The notes beneath the pieces were generated by a model. The model worked only from the letters and a program-made list of their open reading frames with translations. It made no database searches and was not told the DNA's origin. This document shows, one piece after another, positions 31,391-42,852 of a DNA stretch of 64,000 nt. Positions within the stretch are counted from its first letter, which is position 1; the number at the start of each line of letters is the position of its first letter. The stretch comes from Candidula unifasciata. Its lineage: Eukaryota; Mollusca; Gastropoda; Stylommatophora; Geomitridae. The position numbers and the translations under genes are program-made. The DNA lies in contig CAJHNH020008546.1 of the NCBI GenBank assembly GCA_905116865.2, positions 453,273 through 517,272 of the forward strand, written 5' to 3'.

Positions 31391-34043
31391 TGGTTCCGTC
31401 ATTCACACAGCCACTCATCAATACAACCAACTATCTACACAGCTAATCATCTACACAACCAACCATCCACACAACCAATCAACCACACAACCAATCATCC
31501 ACACAACCAATCAATCACACAACCTGTCATCCACACAACCAATCATCCACACAACCAATCATACAAACAACCAATTAACCACACAACCAATAATCCACAC
31601 AACCATCCATCCACACAACCAACCATCCACACAATGAATCATCCAGACAAACAATCATCCACACAACCAACCATCCACACAGCCAACGAACAATCCACAA
31701 TGCAATCATACACACAATGCAACCATACACACAATGCAACCATACACACAATGCAACCATACACATAATGCAACCATACACACAACCAACCATTCACACA
31801 ACCAACCCTTCACACAGCCAACCATTCACACAACCAACCATCCACACAACTAACCATTCACACAGCCAACCAATCACACAACCAATCATCCACACAACTA
31901 ACCATTCACACAACCAAAGAACAATACACACAGCCAACCATCCACACAACCAATCAACCACACAACCAACCATCCACACAACCAATCAACCACACAACCA
32001 ATCCTCCACACAACCAATCATCCACACAACCAACCATCCACACAACCAATCATCCACACCACCAACCATCCACACAAACAATCATCCACACAACCAACCA
32101 TCCACACAACCAATCATCCACACAACCAATCATCCACACAACCAACCATCCACACAACCAATCATCCACACAACCAACGAACAATACACACAACAACCAT
32201 CCACACATCCAACCATCCACACAACAAACCATCCACACAACCAATCAACCACACAACCAATCAACCACACAACCAACCATCCACACAACCAATCAACCAC
32301 ACAACCATACATCCACACAACCAATCATCCACACAACGAACGATCCACACAACCAATCATCTACACAACCAACCATCTACACAGCCAACGAACAATCCAC
32401 AATGCAACCATACACACAATGCAACCATACACACAATGCAACCATACACACAATGCAATCATACACATAATGCAACAATACACACAACCAACCATTCACA
32501 CAGCCAACCTATCACACAACCAACCATCCACACAACCAACCATCCAAACAACCAATCATCCATACAACCAACAATCCACACAACCAATCATCCACACAAC
32601 CAACCATCCACACAACCAACTATCCACACAACCAACCATCCGCACAACCAATCATCCACACAACCAACCATCCACACAACCAACCATCCACACAACCAAC
32701 CATCCACACAACCAATCATCCACACAAACAACCTTCCACACAACCAACCATCCACACAACCAATCATCCATACAACCAACCATCCACACAACCAACCATC
32801 CACACAACCAATCATCCATACAACCAACCATCCACACAACCAACCATCTACACAACCAATCATCCACACAACCAACCATTCACACAACCAACCATCCACA
32901 CAACCAATCATCCACACAACCAACCATCCACACAACCAACGAACAATACACACAACACACCATCCACACAACCAATCATCCACACAACTACCATCCACAC
33001 AACCAACCATTAACACAACTACCATCCACACAACCAACCATTAACACAACCAACCATCCACACAACCACCATCCACACAACCAACCATCCACACAACCAA
33101 CGAACAATACACACAACCAACCATCCACACAACCAACGAACAATACACACAATCAACCTTCCACACAATAAACCATCCACACAACCAACCATAAACACAA
33201 CCAACCATCCACACAACCAACCATCCACACAACCAACCTTCCACACAACCAACCATCCACACAACCAACCATCCACACAACCAATCATCCACACAACCAA
33301 CCTTCCGAACAACCAACCATCCACACAACCAATCATCCATACAACCAACCATCCACACAACCAACCATCCACACAACCAATCATCCATACAACCAACCAT
33401 CCACACAACCAACCATCTACACAACCAATCATCCACACAACCAACCATTCACACAACCAACCATCCACACAACCAATCATCCACACAACCAACCATCCAC
33501 ACAACCAACGAACAATACACACAACACACCATCCACACAACCAATCATCCACACAACTACCATCCACACAACCAACCATTAACACAACCAACCATCCACA
33601 CAACCACCATCCACACAACCAACCATCCACACAACCAACGAACAATACACACAACCAACCATCCACACAACCAACAAACAGTACACACAACCAACCTTCC
33701 ACACAACCAACCATCCACACAACCAACCATCCACACAACCAACCATCCACACAACCAACCATCCACACAACCAACCATCCACACAACCAACCATCCACAC
33801 AACCAACCATCCACACAACCAACCATTCAAAGCATCCACAATGCTAACCATCCACACAAACATCTAACTATCCACACAACCAGTCATCCGCACAGCCAAC
33901 CATCCGCACAGCCACCCATCCACACAACTAACCCTCAACACAGCCAGTTATCCACACAACCAACCATCCGCACAACCAACCCTCAACACAGAAAGTTATC
34001 CACACAACCAACCATCCACGCAACCAACCATCCGCACAACCAA
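31391..34043 (+). repeat. 16-bp minisatellite, ~2.65 kb, up to the exon 6 donor
   Basis: About 165 units based on 'aaccaaccatccacac', with common variants aaccaatcatccacac and cattcacac, and a TACACACAATGC block (31690-31780, repeated at 32385-32480). Longer repeats include 'gaacaatacacacaacac' blocks at 32941 and 33510, 569 bp apart. The right end comes within about 13 bp of the exon 6 donor. A 484-codon plus-strand frame is only translated repeat. Confidence 0.97.
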
Positions 34044-34056
34044 ACCGGTGCCTCAC

Positions 34057-34205
34057 CTTGTACACGCCATGCTCATTGCTCTTGAGATCAAACCGGTGAT
34101 AGAGACCATTTAACATGGACACGACATCCAAGGGAGAGCAGGCAGCCGCAATCTCTGTGAAATTGACGATGTCACTGAAGAGTACCGTCACCTGGTCGAA
34201 CTTTT
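34057..34205 (-). CDS. GUCY1B2: Guanylate cyclase beta-2-like, exon 6: first metal Asp
   Basis: Acceptor TTTCTGCAG (AG at 34207-34206); donor AAG|GTGAGG. 2 nt (completing Glu) and 49 codons. Reads [20 protein letters not shown], then LNGLYHRFD and HGVYK. D of FSDIVNFT binds metal; I recall beta-1 having Gly here. Keeping Asp in a chain that also has the Glu/Cys and Asn/Arg pairs is what a homodimeric enzyme needs. Confidence 0.96.
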
Positions 34206-34244
34206 CTGCAGAAACAAAAATACACGTTGTTCCAAAAGTTTCCA

Positions 34245-34528
34245 TATTTTGAGGTTTTCAACAACGAATCAACATAATGACAGACGGCTAGTAACCCACA
34301 AGTGCTCTGTTCTTCTTCTAACTCTAGCTCAGCACAATGGACAGGCTCTGTAGCACCGGTGGGGAACCTGAAATACTTTGGGTAGATTTTAAACTCTAAA
34401 TTTTGCCCGGGCAGGCCGTTTGTGCTACTTTTTTCGATTTCCAACTGGCAATTTTTTTTTTTTACGTGCGCAACAGTGCACACGGGCCTCCGATCTCACT
34501 ACAGAGACCAGGGGGATTAATAAAGTCC
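34245..34528 (+). repeat. Rep-G copy
   Basis: Shares with 41535-41830 and 48155-48475: 'caagtgctctgttcttcttc', 'ctgaaatactttgggtagat', 'aaattttgcccgggcag', 'tttttcgatttccaactgg', 'cacacgggc.tccgatct', 'agaccaggggg.attaata'. Class unknown. All three copies are antisense to the gene. Confidence 0.8.
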
Positions 34529-34765
34529 ATATCTTCAGCAGCAAGCGAAGAGTTAAAATTCCGATGGTACCAGTAGCTGTCTAATTGTATACCCGTCTCG
34601 CCTTTCCCCTGAGTGTCGAGCGTCGGCCAGATCCCGTTGTAACTCCTCGCAGTGTCATTCTCCTCAGACCGTAATGATCTATCTGAGGCTCGACACTGTT
34701 CACTCGCTCCCAAAGGGCCCAGCATCCAGCATGTCATACATCAGTTCACCACCAAATGGTGCAGA
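34525..34765 (-). pseudogene. LINE 3'-end fragment
   Basis: Minus strand reads GPLGASEQCRASDRSLRSEE, then GIWPTLDTQGKGETGIQLD, YWYHRNFNSSLAAEDMDF. Same 3' end as 24680-24845 and 57360-57720, and the tail of the family at 29890-31390. Confidence 0.78.
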
Positions 34766-34839
34766 ACTTGACTTGCAATAAAACGTTATAAACCATGTCA
34801 TTGCGTATATACTTCCTAGTGGGTTTCAGGCCCCATCTT

Positions 34840-35150
34840 CAGGAAGAAATAATAGACCCATTATTCTCTAATAACCCAACCATCCGAGATAGCATTAATA
34901 ATGAAACTGTCAGGCAAACTGTGGGAACGACACTTTGTACCACCACAAGCACTACATCTCAGAAGATCTGCTACAAGAGCAAGAGGACGGCCGCGGAAAA
35001 ATGGATCGACAACATTAAAGACACTCTGTGCCTTCACTGCATGACAATAGCTAGTGGCAGCCAACATGCACTGGATCGCAAAATATTCCTCCCCACGCCA
35101 CTTAACGGCAGAAGTGGTTTATGATGATGATGATGATGATGATGATGAGT
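34840..35150 (+). pseudogene. LINE C-terminal relic with (GAT)n tail
   Basis: Plus strand reads KWIDNIKDTLCLHCMTI and HALDRKIF, ending in eight GAT units (35122-35147). Weak match to RTE-like endings. Bases 35150-35680 show nothing I recognise. Confidence 0.5.
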
Positions 35151-35679
35151 TCCAAACAGCCGTGTCTTCCTAAAAGGCCACTAATTAGAGCTTTAAACAA
35201 AGAAGACACAAACAACAGACTGCACAATTAATTGCCTGGCATATTTAGCTGTATCTCCTCAGGTGCTGACTACAGTAACAATTGATTAAAATGAAGCAAA
35301 TAAATAAATCCTGCGAGCTGGAAAAAAAAATCCATTACATTTAAAAACTGTTTGTTTCATTGGGGTAAATTAATGGTAAAAATCATGTCCTTTTGTCTAC
35401 ATAGTAGTTCTGTACTAAACTGGTTTAGATCGATTGCTTCTAAAAATCTCGACAATATCAGTTTGGCTAAGTGTAAATAATTTGGAATGCATATTCCTTG
35501 TTTACAATGTAATCAGAATTCAAAATATGGCAGGCAATGGCTGATGCCGGATTTATTCGACCATTTTAATAAATTGTTACTGTAGTATTCACATGACGAG
35601 ATAGAACGAAATATTGTGCAATCTACTGTTTGTGATTAGAGCCTTACTGAAATCGGATGTGTTGGACCGAAATGCACAG

Positions 35680-36065
35680 ATATCGCAACCTAGATGGGTT
35701 CATCTGGGGAAAGATTCGACAATACAGCATTCAGGACAAGCCCATATTAGCTCCGTCGTCCTCATCCTCCGCCAGATTAAAGTTTCCATAATGATGGTGC
35801 CAGGTGTCATAGGGTTAACTATTCGTCTTGCTGAGATCTGAGCGAGATACTTCCTGGTGCATCATTCTCTCCATGTACGGGTTTCCAGTACCTTCCGTTT
35901 TACTTGTTACATTGTCCCACAAGCAAGAGATGACCTCTGCCTTGTAGAGTTGCAGTATACTCTTAAGAGGGGCCAGTGCAGCCAACCTATCTGCCTGCTC
36001 ATTCACACAAACGCCTACATGGTCCTTGCAAAATATCAATGGAACTCTCACCATCTGCAAACTAT
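35680..36065 (-). pseudogene. LINE RNase H tail
   Basis: Minus strand reads HVGVCVNEQADRLAALAPL, then KAEVISCLWD. This is the last conserved block of the RNase H domain (N-E-x-A-D), followed by the family's 3' end to about 35680. Confidence 0.75.
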
Positions 36066-36266
36066 GGATTAAAACTATTTATTAAATGCAAAGAAACTAT
36101 GACTTTTTTACCTGAGCATACTTTGCGAATCCGATACTATAACAACATTTGTGCCTGAAACTAGCTGACATTAGCCTAGCTGTAAACCATAACAACAGGT
36201 GTCAACCATCCTTTTGTGGGAGAACCTAGAATAAGATAACTGCTGACAAACAAGTGCTGCACTCAC

Positions 36267-36412
36267 CAGCTTCAACTTCCTCTCCGTTTCGCAGCTGATT
36301 GGCCACCTTCTCTGGAAGCATCTGGTACAAGAGTTTCTCAGTTCTCTGCTTCTCCAGGGCCAGAGCCCGCGATGTTCTTGTCAGTTCCGCTGTGGTTTCG
36401 TCCAGCTTCTTT
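36267..36412 (-). CDS. GUCY1B2: Guanylate cyclase beta-2-like, exon 5: signalling helix
   Basis: Acceptor CATTTGTCCACAG (AG at 36414-36413); donor GCTG|GTGAGT. 1 nt (completing Thr), 48 codons, 1 nt. Reads KKLDETTAELTRTSRALALE, then KQRTEKLLYQMLPEKVANQL, then RNGEEVEA. A heptad-rich coiled coil leads into the LLYxMLPxxVAxxLR motif that links the regulatory and catalytic parts and passes on the dimer signal. Confidence 0.95.
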
Positions 36413-36577
36413 CTGTGGACAAATGGATGCTTTCAGAACTTTGAAAGGAAGCAGTCAGATGGCTGACTTTACTGTATGAATGTCTAGGCACGTACATAAT
36501 GATATTGGAAAAGTCAGTTACCCATCCCGTCACTTTGTTGTTGTAGACAATTTACAAAATTGTCAGGAAAAAGCCTA

Positions 36578-36579
<2 letters not shown>

Positions 36580-36661
<82 letters not shown>

Positions 36662-36756
36662 GGGGAGGAGGGGGAGAGTAGTTGTGTAAGTGAATAAGAG
36701 AAAGTGAGAGGGGGAGAGTTACAGTGAGTGAGAGAGAGAAAGTGTGATATAGAGTA

Positions 36757-36797
<41 letters not shown>

Positions 36798-36921
36798 GAG
36801 AAAGGCCATTAAAGAGTAAAGAGTAGAGAGGGGCGAATGATGGAGTGTGTGTGAATGAGATAGAGAGTGGGAGGGAGTGAGTGATAGTTGGAAATAGTAA
36901 GAGAGAGTGAGTGAGTGAATG

Positions 36922-36980
<59 letters not shown>
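36580..36980 (+). repeat. (GA)n tracts, three blocks
   Basis: Blocks at 36583-36656, 36758-36796 and 36924-36977, joined by GA-rich degenerate sequence. Confidence 0.95.
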
Positions 36981-37073
36981 AGGATTAGCTGATTTGCTAG
37001 GGGGCTACTCGGTCTATAAACATGCGAGGTACGCCATATGTATCAAAAATAAAAATCTAAATATACGTGGCAT

Positions 37074-38563
37074 GCCTTAGAGAGGCAACCACGAAATCCA
37101 TGGAGTCTGACCCTCAAAAGTAGTGAGAGCTGGTCACACAGTCAACAGCAACTGAAGACCAAGCAGTGTTACAGGACGATGATAAATGTGTATGTATGTG
37201 AGCTTGCGGAAAGCGAAAAGCGAACGAACAAGCAGGCAGACGAGAAAAGAAATGTGGTTAGGACCAATAAGTAGTTTCTCGCAGGATGGCAAAACCAGGG
37301 TATGTAAGTAATGACAAGAGTTCTTTTCACGCAGAGGTTATAGCATATTTCATGACCCAGGCAGTGAATATGTGTATAGTTAATTAAACAGCAACAACAA
37401 AATATAACCACATAGGCAGCACCTAGCCAGACCATGTGCACGTACTGTAAGTTCCATTCTGAATAAACAAAATGAAATATAATAATAACATTTAACGTTT
37501 GTTGATTTTACTGAACACAAAACTAGCGTGCTTCACAGATAACAATACATCAAGATGAGAGTTCGTCTTCACTTCACAGCAACCTAAAATCCAAATCTCC
37601 GCGCCAGGATGTACATGACAATCTAGATTTAACACAGTCTACCTACTGAGCTTACTGCTAAAACACGAAACCAGTGAACCAGTTCATCTCTCTCGACTCA
37701 GTCCGCCGTACCTAAATTGCACTGAGAATCATGTACGGTTCCGCAGCCGATAGGCAGGACTACATGTCCCTAGGGCGAATGGCAAAGCCAAACAAAAATT
37801 AGATTTCCCATGTGTCGTGCCTTAGAGAGGCAACCACGAAATCCATGGAGTCTGACCCTCAAAAGTAGTGAGAGCTGGTCACACAGTCAACAGCAACTGC
37901 TGACCATGCAGTGTTACAGGACGATGATAAATGTGTATGTATGTGAGCTTGCGGAAAGCGAAAAGCGAACAAACAAGCAGGCAGACGAGAAAAGAAATGT
38001 GGTTAGGACCAATAAGTAGTTTCTCGCAGGATGGCAAAACCAGGGTATGTAAGTAATGACAAGAGTTCTTTTCACGCAGAGGTTATAGCATATTTCATGA
38101 CCCAGGCAGTGAATATGTGTATAGTTAATTAAACAGCAACAACAAAATATAACCACATAGGCAGCACCTAGCCAGACCATGTGCACGTACTGTAAGTTCC
38201 ATTCTGAATAAACAAAATGAAATATAATAATAACATTTAACGTTTGTTGATTTTACTGAACACAAAACTAGCGTGCTTCACAGATAACAATACATCAAGA
38301 TGAGAGTTCGTCTTCACTTCACAGCAACCTAAAATCCAAATCTCCGCGCCAGGATGTACATGACAATCTAGATTTAACACAGTCTACCTACTGAGCTTAC
38401 TGCTAAAACACGAAACCAGTGAACCAGTTCATCTCTCTCGACTCAGTCCGCCGTACCTAAATTGCACTGAGAATCATGTACGGTTCCGCAGCCGATAGGC
38501 AGGACTACATGTCCCTAGGGCGAATGGCAAAGCCAAACAAAAATTAGATTTCCCATGTGTCGT
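37074..38563. repeat. 745-bp direct tandem duplication
   Basis: Copy 1 is 37074-37818 and copy 2 is 37819-38563. They differ at only a few positions seen by eye (ctgaagaccaag versus ctgctgaccatg; cgaacgaac versus cgaacaaac). Each begins with a LINE-like C-terminal end ('aggcaaccacgaaatccatg', 'ctggtcacacagtcaacagc', 'gttacaggacgatgata'). The rest, including 'ccgccgtacctaaattgcac', is unrecognised. The two identical 90-codon minus-strand frames are not supported as genes. Confidence 0.95.
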
Positions 38564-38700
38564 GCCTTATACAACCTTTGCAAACAATCGTGACTCTCTG
38601 GGCACTTGCAGAGAGTTCCAGTTAGTAAATCTTTTAGTTTGAGCTCGCAAGTGTCACCAAACCAAAATTACACCAGCCTAACAACCTACTCCACCAGCCC

Positions 38701-38835
<135 letters not shown>

Positions 38836-39035
38836 ATGTATGGATACCATGAGTGATGGTCTTTAAAAGTTAATGCTATTTGACAAACGTTACTTGAGGG
38901 GAAAAAAACCCAGCTGGAAAGACCCCAAACAGATACATATTTAGATAGTGTATCTACATGGTACAACCAGGACAAGAGCATTTCGTTTATCGTATGGCAC
39001 ATGATGATGATAATGCTGATGACGATATATGATAT

Positions 39036-39115
39036 ACAGGGTCTCCTCGACTTACAACTGTTCCGTTCAAAATAATAGGCTGTAAGTCAAGCTGGGTCGT
39101 AAGTCGAGTTATCAT
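39036..39115 (+). repeat. Possible MITE end ('ctcgacttac' repeat)
   Basis: 'ggtctcctcgacttacaact' is followed by 'gtaagtcaagctgggtcgta' and 'gtaagtcgag', a short imperfect inverted arrangement. Related wording occurs at 61570-61600 and 63212-63270. Confidence 0.4.
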
Positions 39116-39129
39116 TTTTCAAAATTATT

Positions 39130-39855
39130 CTCATTCTAATAACAATAAATGTCACTAACTTTGAATATCTAAGCTCTGTAGCAAATAGCAAGTGTGACTG
39201 CTTGACAGAAATCAAAAGGAGGATGACAGTAGCAATGCAAAGATTAAACAGCATCAAAAGTCTATTGTTAAACACCAGCAGGGAAATCAAGATAAACATT
39301 TTTAGAGCATGCATCTTCCCTGTAGCAACATACGGGTGTGAATCGTGAACTATCTCTCAGTCCTCAAGAAAGAAAATATGGACTTTAAAGCTGAAATGTT
39401 ATAGAAAGATTGCCAGAATACCACGAACAAAGAAGAAAAGAAACACTGACATTAAAAAAAAAAAAAAAATATGAATATCAAGAAAGTTTGGCTAAAAACA
39501 GCATGAGAGCGAAATTTGAAAGCACACGAGTCGGGGGTGGGGGCTAGCGATAGACCGAGTTTTAGGCAGAATGTGATGAGAGCGAAATTTGAAAGCACAC
39601 GAGTCGGGGGTGGGAGCTAGCGATAGACCGAGTTTTAGGCAGAATGTGATGAGAGCGAAATTTGAAAGCACACGAGTCGGGGGTGGGGGCTAGCGATAGA
39701 CTGAGTTTTAGGCAGAATGTGATGAGAGCGAAATTTGAAAGCACACGAGTCGGGGGAGGGGGCTAACGATAGCCCGAGTTTTAGGCAGAATGTGATGAGA
39801 GCAAAATTCTGCAAAGGACCTGCTACATAATACTCATTCTAAGGGGTAATAGAAA
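39130..39855 (+). pseudogene. LINE 3' end with an internally expanded 3' UTR
   Basis: Interrupted plus-strand relic (words KRRMTVAMQRL-like and RKKRNTDI-like) of the family at 47500-48015. Its 3' UTR is expanded into about four units of ~73 bp (39504-39800) containing 'gatgagagcgaaatttgaaa', 'cacacgagtcgggggtgg' and 'agaccgagttttaggcag'. Closes with 'ctgcaaaggacctgctaca'. Confidence 0.75.
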
Positions 39856-39904
39856 TTGTACACGAAGCAAAAATATAATATTTGTATATAATATTTTGAA
39901 GAAA

Positions 39905-40380
39905 TAAAGAACATCTTATGCAATACATCTCCATCATTGAAGGTTAGAAAAAGAATTCTTGCTTGTTACATTCACACGGTTTTAACATATGGATGTGAAT
40001 CCTGGACAATCGGCAGGCAGGCCAAACAATTTCTTGAGGCCTTAAAGATATGGTTTCATAGAAGAATGCTTGAAATACCTTGGACAGCCAAAAAGAGCAA
40101 CCAAGAGGTTTTGAAAGAGGCAGGAGCCCGAAGACAACTTATCACAGACATCAAAAGGAGAAAGTCATCATTTTTCGGCCATGTTATGAGAAGAGGAAAA
40201 TGGAACATGAAAGATCTGTGAACGGAGGGTTAGAAGAGGAAAACGAGAGAAGTGTCTTGTTGCGTGGCATGGAGGTGTCTCAGCACACGAACTGATACAT
40301 CCTGCAGGAGATCGCAGATTGTGAAGAGACATGATCGCCCACGCCAGTCGGCATGGCACCTGATGATGACGATGTTTTGC
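39905..40380 (+). pseudogene. LINE ORF2 C-terminal domain, nearly open
   Basis: Plus strand reads KVRKRILACYIHTVLTYGCE, SWTIGRQAKQFLEALKIWF, RRMLEIPWTAKKSNQEVLKE, SSFFGHVMRRGK; then, after a stop, basic sequence to a GATGATGAC tail. About 94 codons are uninterrupted. Confidence 0.88.
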
Positions 40381-40563
40381 TATTGTTTATATATGCTATA
40401 TACGATGATCTAGGCAATAGTATCATGAACCTTTCGATCTTGTCAATGTAGTTATCTTTCTTTATTAGTATTTTATCATTATTATTTTAACTTTATCTGT
40501 TTATGATCGTGAGTGTGGATGGTCATAAGTCGTACAGGCCGTGAATCCTGGAGAAGTAGGTAG

Positions 40564-40742
40564 GTTAGTTGCATATCCTTTACAGGACGTTGCAGAACCA
40601 ACACCAACAGCCACTGGCTGATGTGTGGTTTTACTAGGCAAATTTACGTTCAGTAGTTTGCCATTGCCCTGGACGGTCGGCTTTCTTGATGCCATTGTCG
40701 AAACCAACGCAAGGCGCATGGCCCGCAGTTGGGATCGAACAT
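40564..40742 (-). repeat. SINE-B copy, head truncated at the B box
   Basis: 'gttgcatatcctttacagg' through 'gccattgccctggacggtcg' to 'gcccgcagttgggatcgaac'. Ends about 55 bp from the exon 4 donor. Bases 40380-40560 hold nothing recognised. Confidence 0.85.
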
Positions 40743-40798
40743 CCAGGAGAAGATGTACTTCAAATATAGTTCACAGCCAATGAGGTATATTTACTCAC

Positions 40799-40973
40799 GT
40801 GATATCTATCTCCGCATTCCTTTGCTGATACAACAGAACCATTTCTCTGGTGACGTCATACAAAGGTATATCAGCCATGTACATATTGAGTCTCTTCATC
40901 TCTTTCAAGGACATCAATCGAGGAGAGCCAATAAAGATCATCAGCTTCGTATCTGTCATCCACATCATTTGGC
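40799..40973 (-). CDS. GUCY1B2: Guanylate cyclase beta-2-like, exon 4: end of HNOBA domain
   Basis: Acceptor GTCCTTGCAG (AG at 40975-40974); donor ATCAC|GTGAGT. 2 nt (completing Gly), 57 codons, 2 nt. With the preceding exon it reads SMKGQMMWMTD, then KLMIFIGSPRLMSLKEMKRL, NMYMADIPLYDVTREMVLL and QQRNAEIDI. The 'KGQM', 'GSP..M.L..M' and 'DIPLYD.TR..VLL' blocks are hallmarks of the HNOBA region in soluble guanylate cyclases. Confidence 0.95.
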
Positions 40974-41084
40974 CTGCAAGGACAACGCAAAAAGCTAAAT
41001 GTCAAAGGATTCAACATTTAAAGTTCTCCAGGAAACACACTCCGAAGACAGTAAGTATTATATGAACGCTTCCCCGTGTCGGTT

Positions 41085-41345
41085 CCGGGGCCCTATTACA
41101 TGGAAAACAAGAATAGACCCACTGCCTCCCCAAAGCATGTCGTAAGAGTCGACTAGCTGGGTGCTTTCTTTGAAGTCGGAGTACATCTGCCTGAGAGGTA
41201 ATGAACCAACAGTCTGCATACAAATGAGTCCGATCTGTCAAACGAACTTATAGGCAACACTCAAGTTCTGGAACAGGACTGCAGTTCAGAAGTAGACGAA
41301 CAGCCAGAAGTTTCCGACAGAGTTTACAACTGGTGAACGCGAAGA
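41085..41345 (-). repeat. Rep-F, near full-length
   Basis: Minus orientation. Complement order matches 48980-49275: 'gaatagacccactgcc', 'catgtcgtaagagtcgac', 'gaagtcggagtacatctgcc', 'agtagacgaacagccagaag'. Confidence 0.82.
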
Positions 41346-41534
41346 AGAAGCAGAAGATAGGAAGACTTTGTTTGTCGGCATGTCTGCGACGGTCGGGGCT
41401 GGCACAGATTCTAATCCTAACCATAACCCTACCCCCATCCCACACACATAACACCCCTTGAATATCGGACTGTCGCAGAAGCTCGAGCATTTTCTTTGTT
41501 TTCGATGACTTGAAATTATGTTTATTTATCCATC

Positions 41535-41830
41535 TGATCAACATCATGGCACACGGGTGCAACCCTCAAGTGCTCAGTTCTACTTCTAACTCAAGCCTGA
41601 GTCTAAACAATCTCAGCACAGTGCACGAATTCCGTTGCATCGGCGAGGATCCTGGAATACTTTGGGTCGATCTTTAACTAAACATTTTGCCAGGGCAGCG
41701 TTGTTAGGCTACTCTTTTATGATTTCCAACTGCCAAGGGATTTTTTTACAACAATGCACACGGGCGTTCGATCTTACTACCCAGATACCAGGGGGAATTA
41801 ATAGAATTCCACTTGAATAAAATCCAAGCC
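41535..41830 (+). repeat. Rep-G copy
   Basis: 'atcaacatcatggcacacgg', 'caagtgctcagttctacttc', 'ctggaatactttgggtcgat', 'acacgggcgttcgatcttac', 'taccagggggaattaataga'. A short minus-oriented SINE-A fragment follows (41837-41885). Confidence 0.82.
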
Positions 41831-42059
41831 TTCACCTGATCATGTGGTCAGCACCACGCCGACCGCCTTTACTGTTTCTGTGTGTGGACAGTTTGTGTTT
41901 CTCAACATGGGGACTATGCCCAATAGGAGGGTAATTTGATTGTTAAGGGGCACTACAGACACGCAATATTACATTAGCACAAGCTATGAAACTAGCAAAC
42001 AACAAAGGACACTGTATATAATTCCTTTCTGGCCCGTCTGTTGCACAAGCAGTAGGACA

Positions 42060-42101
42060 GAAAAAGAAGCAGAAGAAGAAGACGAAGAAGAAGAAGAAGA
42101 A

Positions 42102-42132
<31 letters not shown>

Positions 42133-42211
42133 AAGAAGAAGAAGAAGAAGAAGAAGAAGAAGAAGAAGAAGAAGAAGAAGAAGAAGAAGAAGAAGAAGAA
42201 GAAGAAGAAGA
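42060..42211 (+). repeat. (GAA)n tract, ~150 bp
   Basis: Starts 'gaaaaagaagcagaagaag', then pure GAA. Purine strand on plus. Confidence 0.97.
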
Positions 42212-42404
42212 TCATAACAGATCTCCAAACAGATCTATAGGTGTTCCAATCTCCTTCTTGATAGCCCTATAAGCCTGAAACGACCAGTCTTGCTCGTTCA
42301 GAGTTCATTAATGACACGTCTTGTACACTTAATGAAGATGGCGCCTTAAGTATTAATTAAATATTAAAATACGTCAAAGCTGAAAAACAACAAATGCGAC
42401 CCAC

Positions 42405-42682
42405 CTTTCATGCTAAACCCATGCTCGTCATACTCCGCAGCTTCAGGCCCCACCGCGATGATGAAAATAGCGTTGATAAACCGGCATATGTTCTGGACAT
42501 TGAAGGAGATTCGAGGGTAAAGAATATGAAAGGCAGACGATATCTGCATCCCTTCTCTAAGTTCCACTGGAGACAGTCTGGCGATAGTTTGACCAAACTG
42601 TCTGAGTCGAAGTTTCTGGTCGAATATCAGGTGGTAGGGAAAAGCAAACGATAGTTGTTCTTTACTCAAAGTGACTGGAGTA
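42405..42682 (-). CDS. GUCY1B2: Guanylate cyclase beta-2-like, exon 3: HNOBA (PAS-like) domain
   Basis: Acceptor CTTTTATCTTACAG (AG at 42684-42683); donor AAAG|GTGGGT. 1 nt (completing Leu), 92 codons, 1 nt. Reads TPVTLSKEQLSFAFPYHLIF, DQKLRLRQFGQTIARLSP, then ISFNVQNICRFINAIFII and YDEHGFSMKG. 'FAFPYHLIFD..L.L.Q.G..I.R..P' is the start of the H-NOX-associated domain, used in dimer assembly. Confidence 0.95.
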
Positions 42683-42804
42683 CTGTAAGATAAAAGAGGA
42701 CATTGCAAATCAAATAGGGCTGTTCGGATACCAATAATCAATTTTATGCATCACAATACAGGACCTTCATTTGCCGATGAATGTCTATAGGTTTCACTTC
42801 TTTA

Positions 42805-42807
<3 letters not shown>

Positions 42808-42851
<44 letters not shown>

Positions 42852-42852
42852 C
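42808..42852 (+). repeat. (CA)n microsatellite
   Basis: About 22 CA units. Confidence 0.95.

Noticed and set aside
31717..33171. 484-codon plus-strand frame rich in [12 protein letters not shown] repeats, resembling a secreted repeat protein
   Set aside because: The 16-bp unit is not a multiple of three but 48 bp is, so three units give a stop-free peptide cycle by chance. All six frames are similarly open, and it lies inside an intron of the cyclase gene on the opposite strand.
37169..38186. Two identical 90-codon minus-strand frames with a membrane-like segment
   Set aside because: Identity comes from the 745-bp duplication; no splice or start context, no family likeness.
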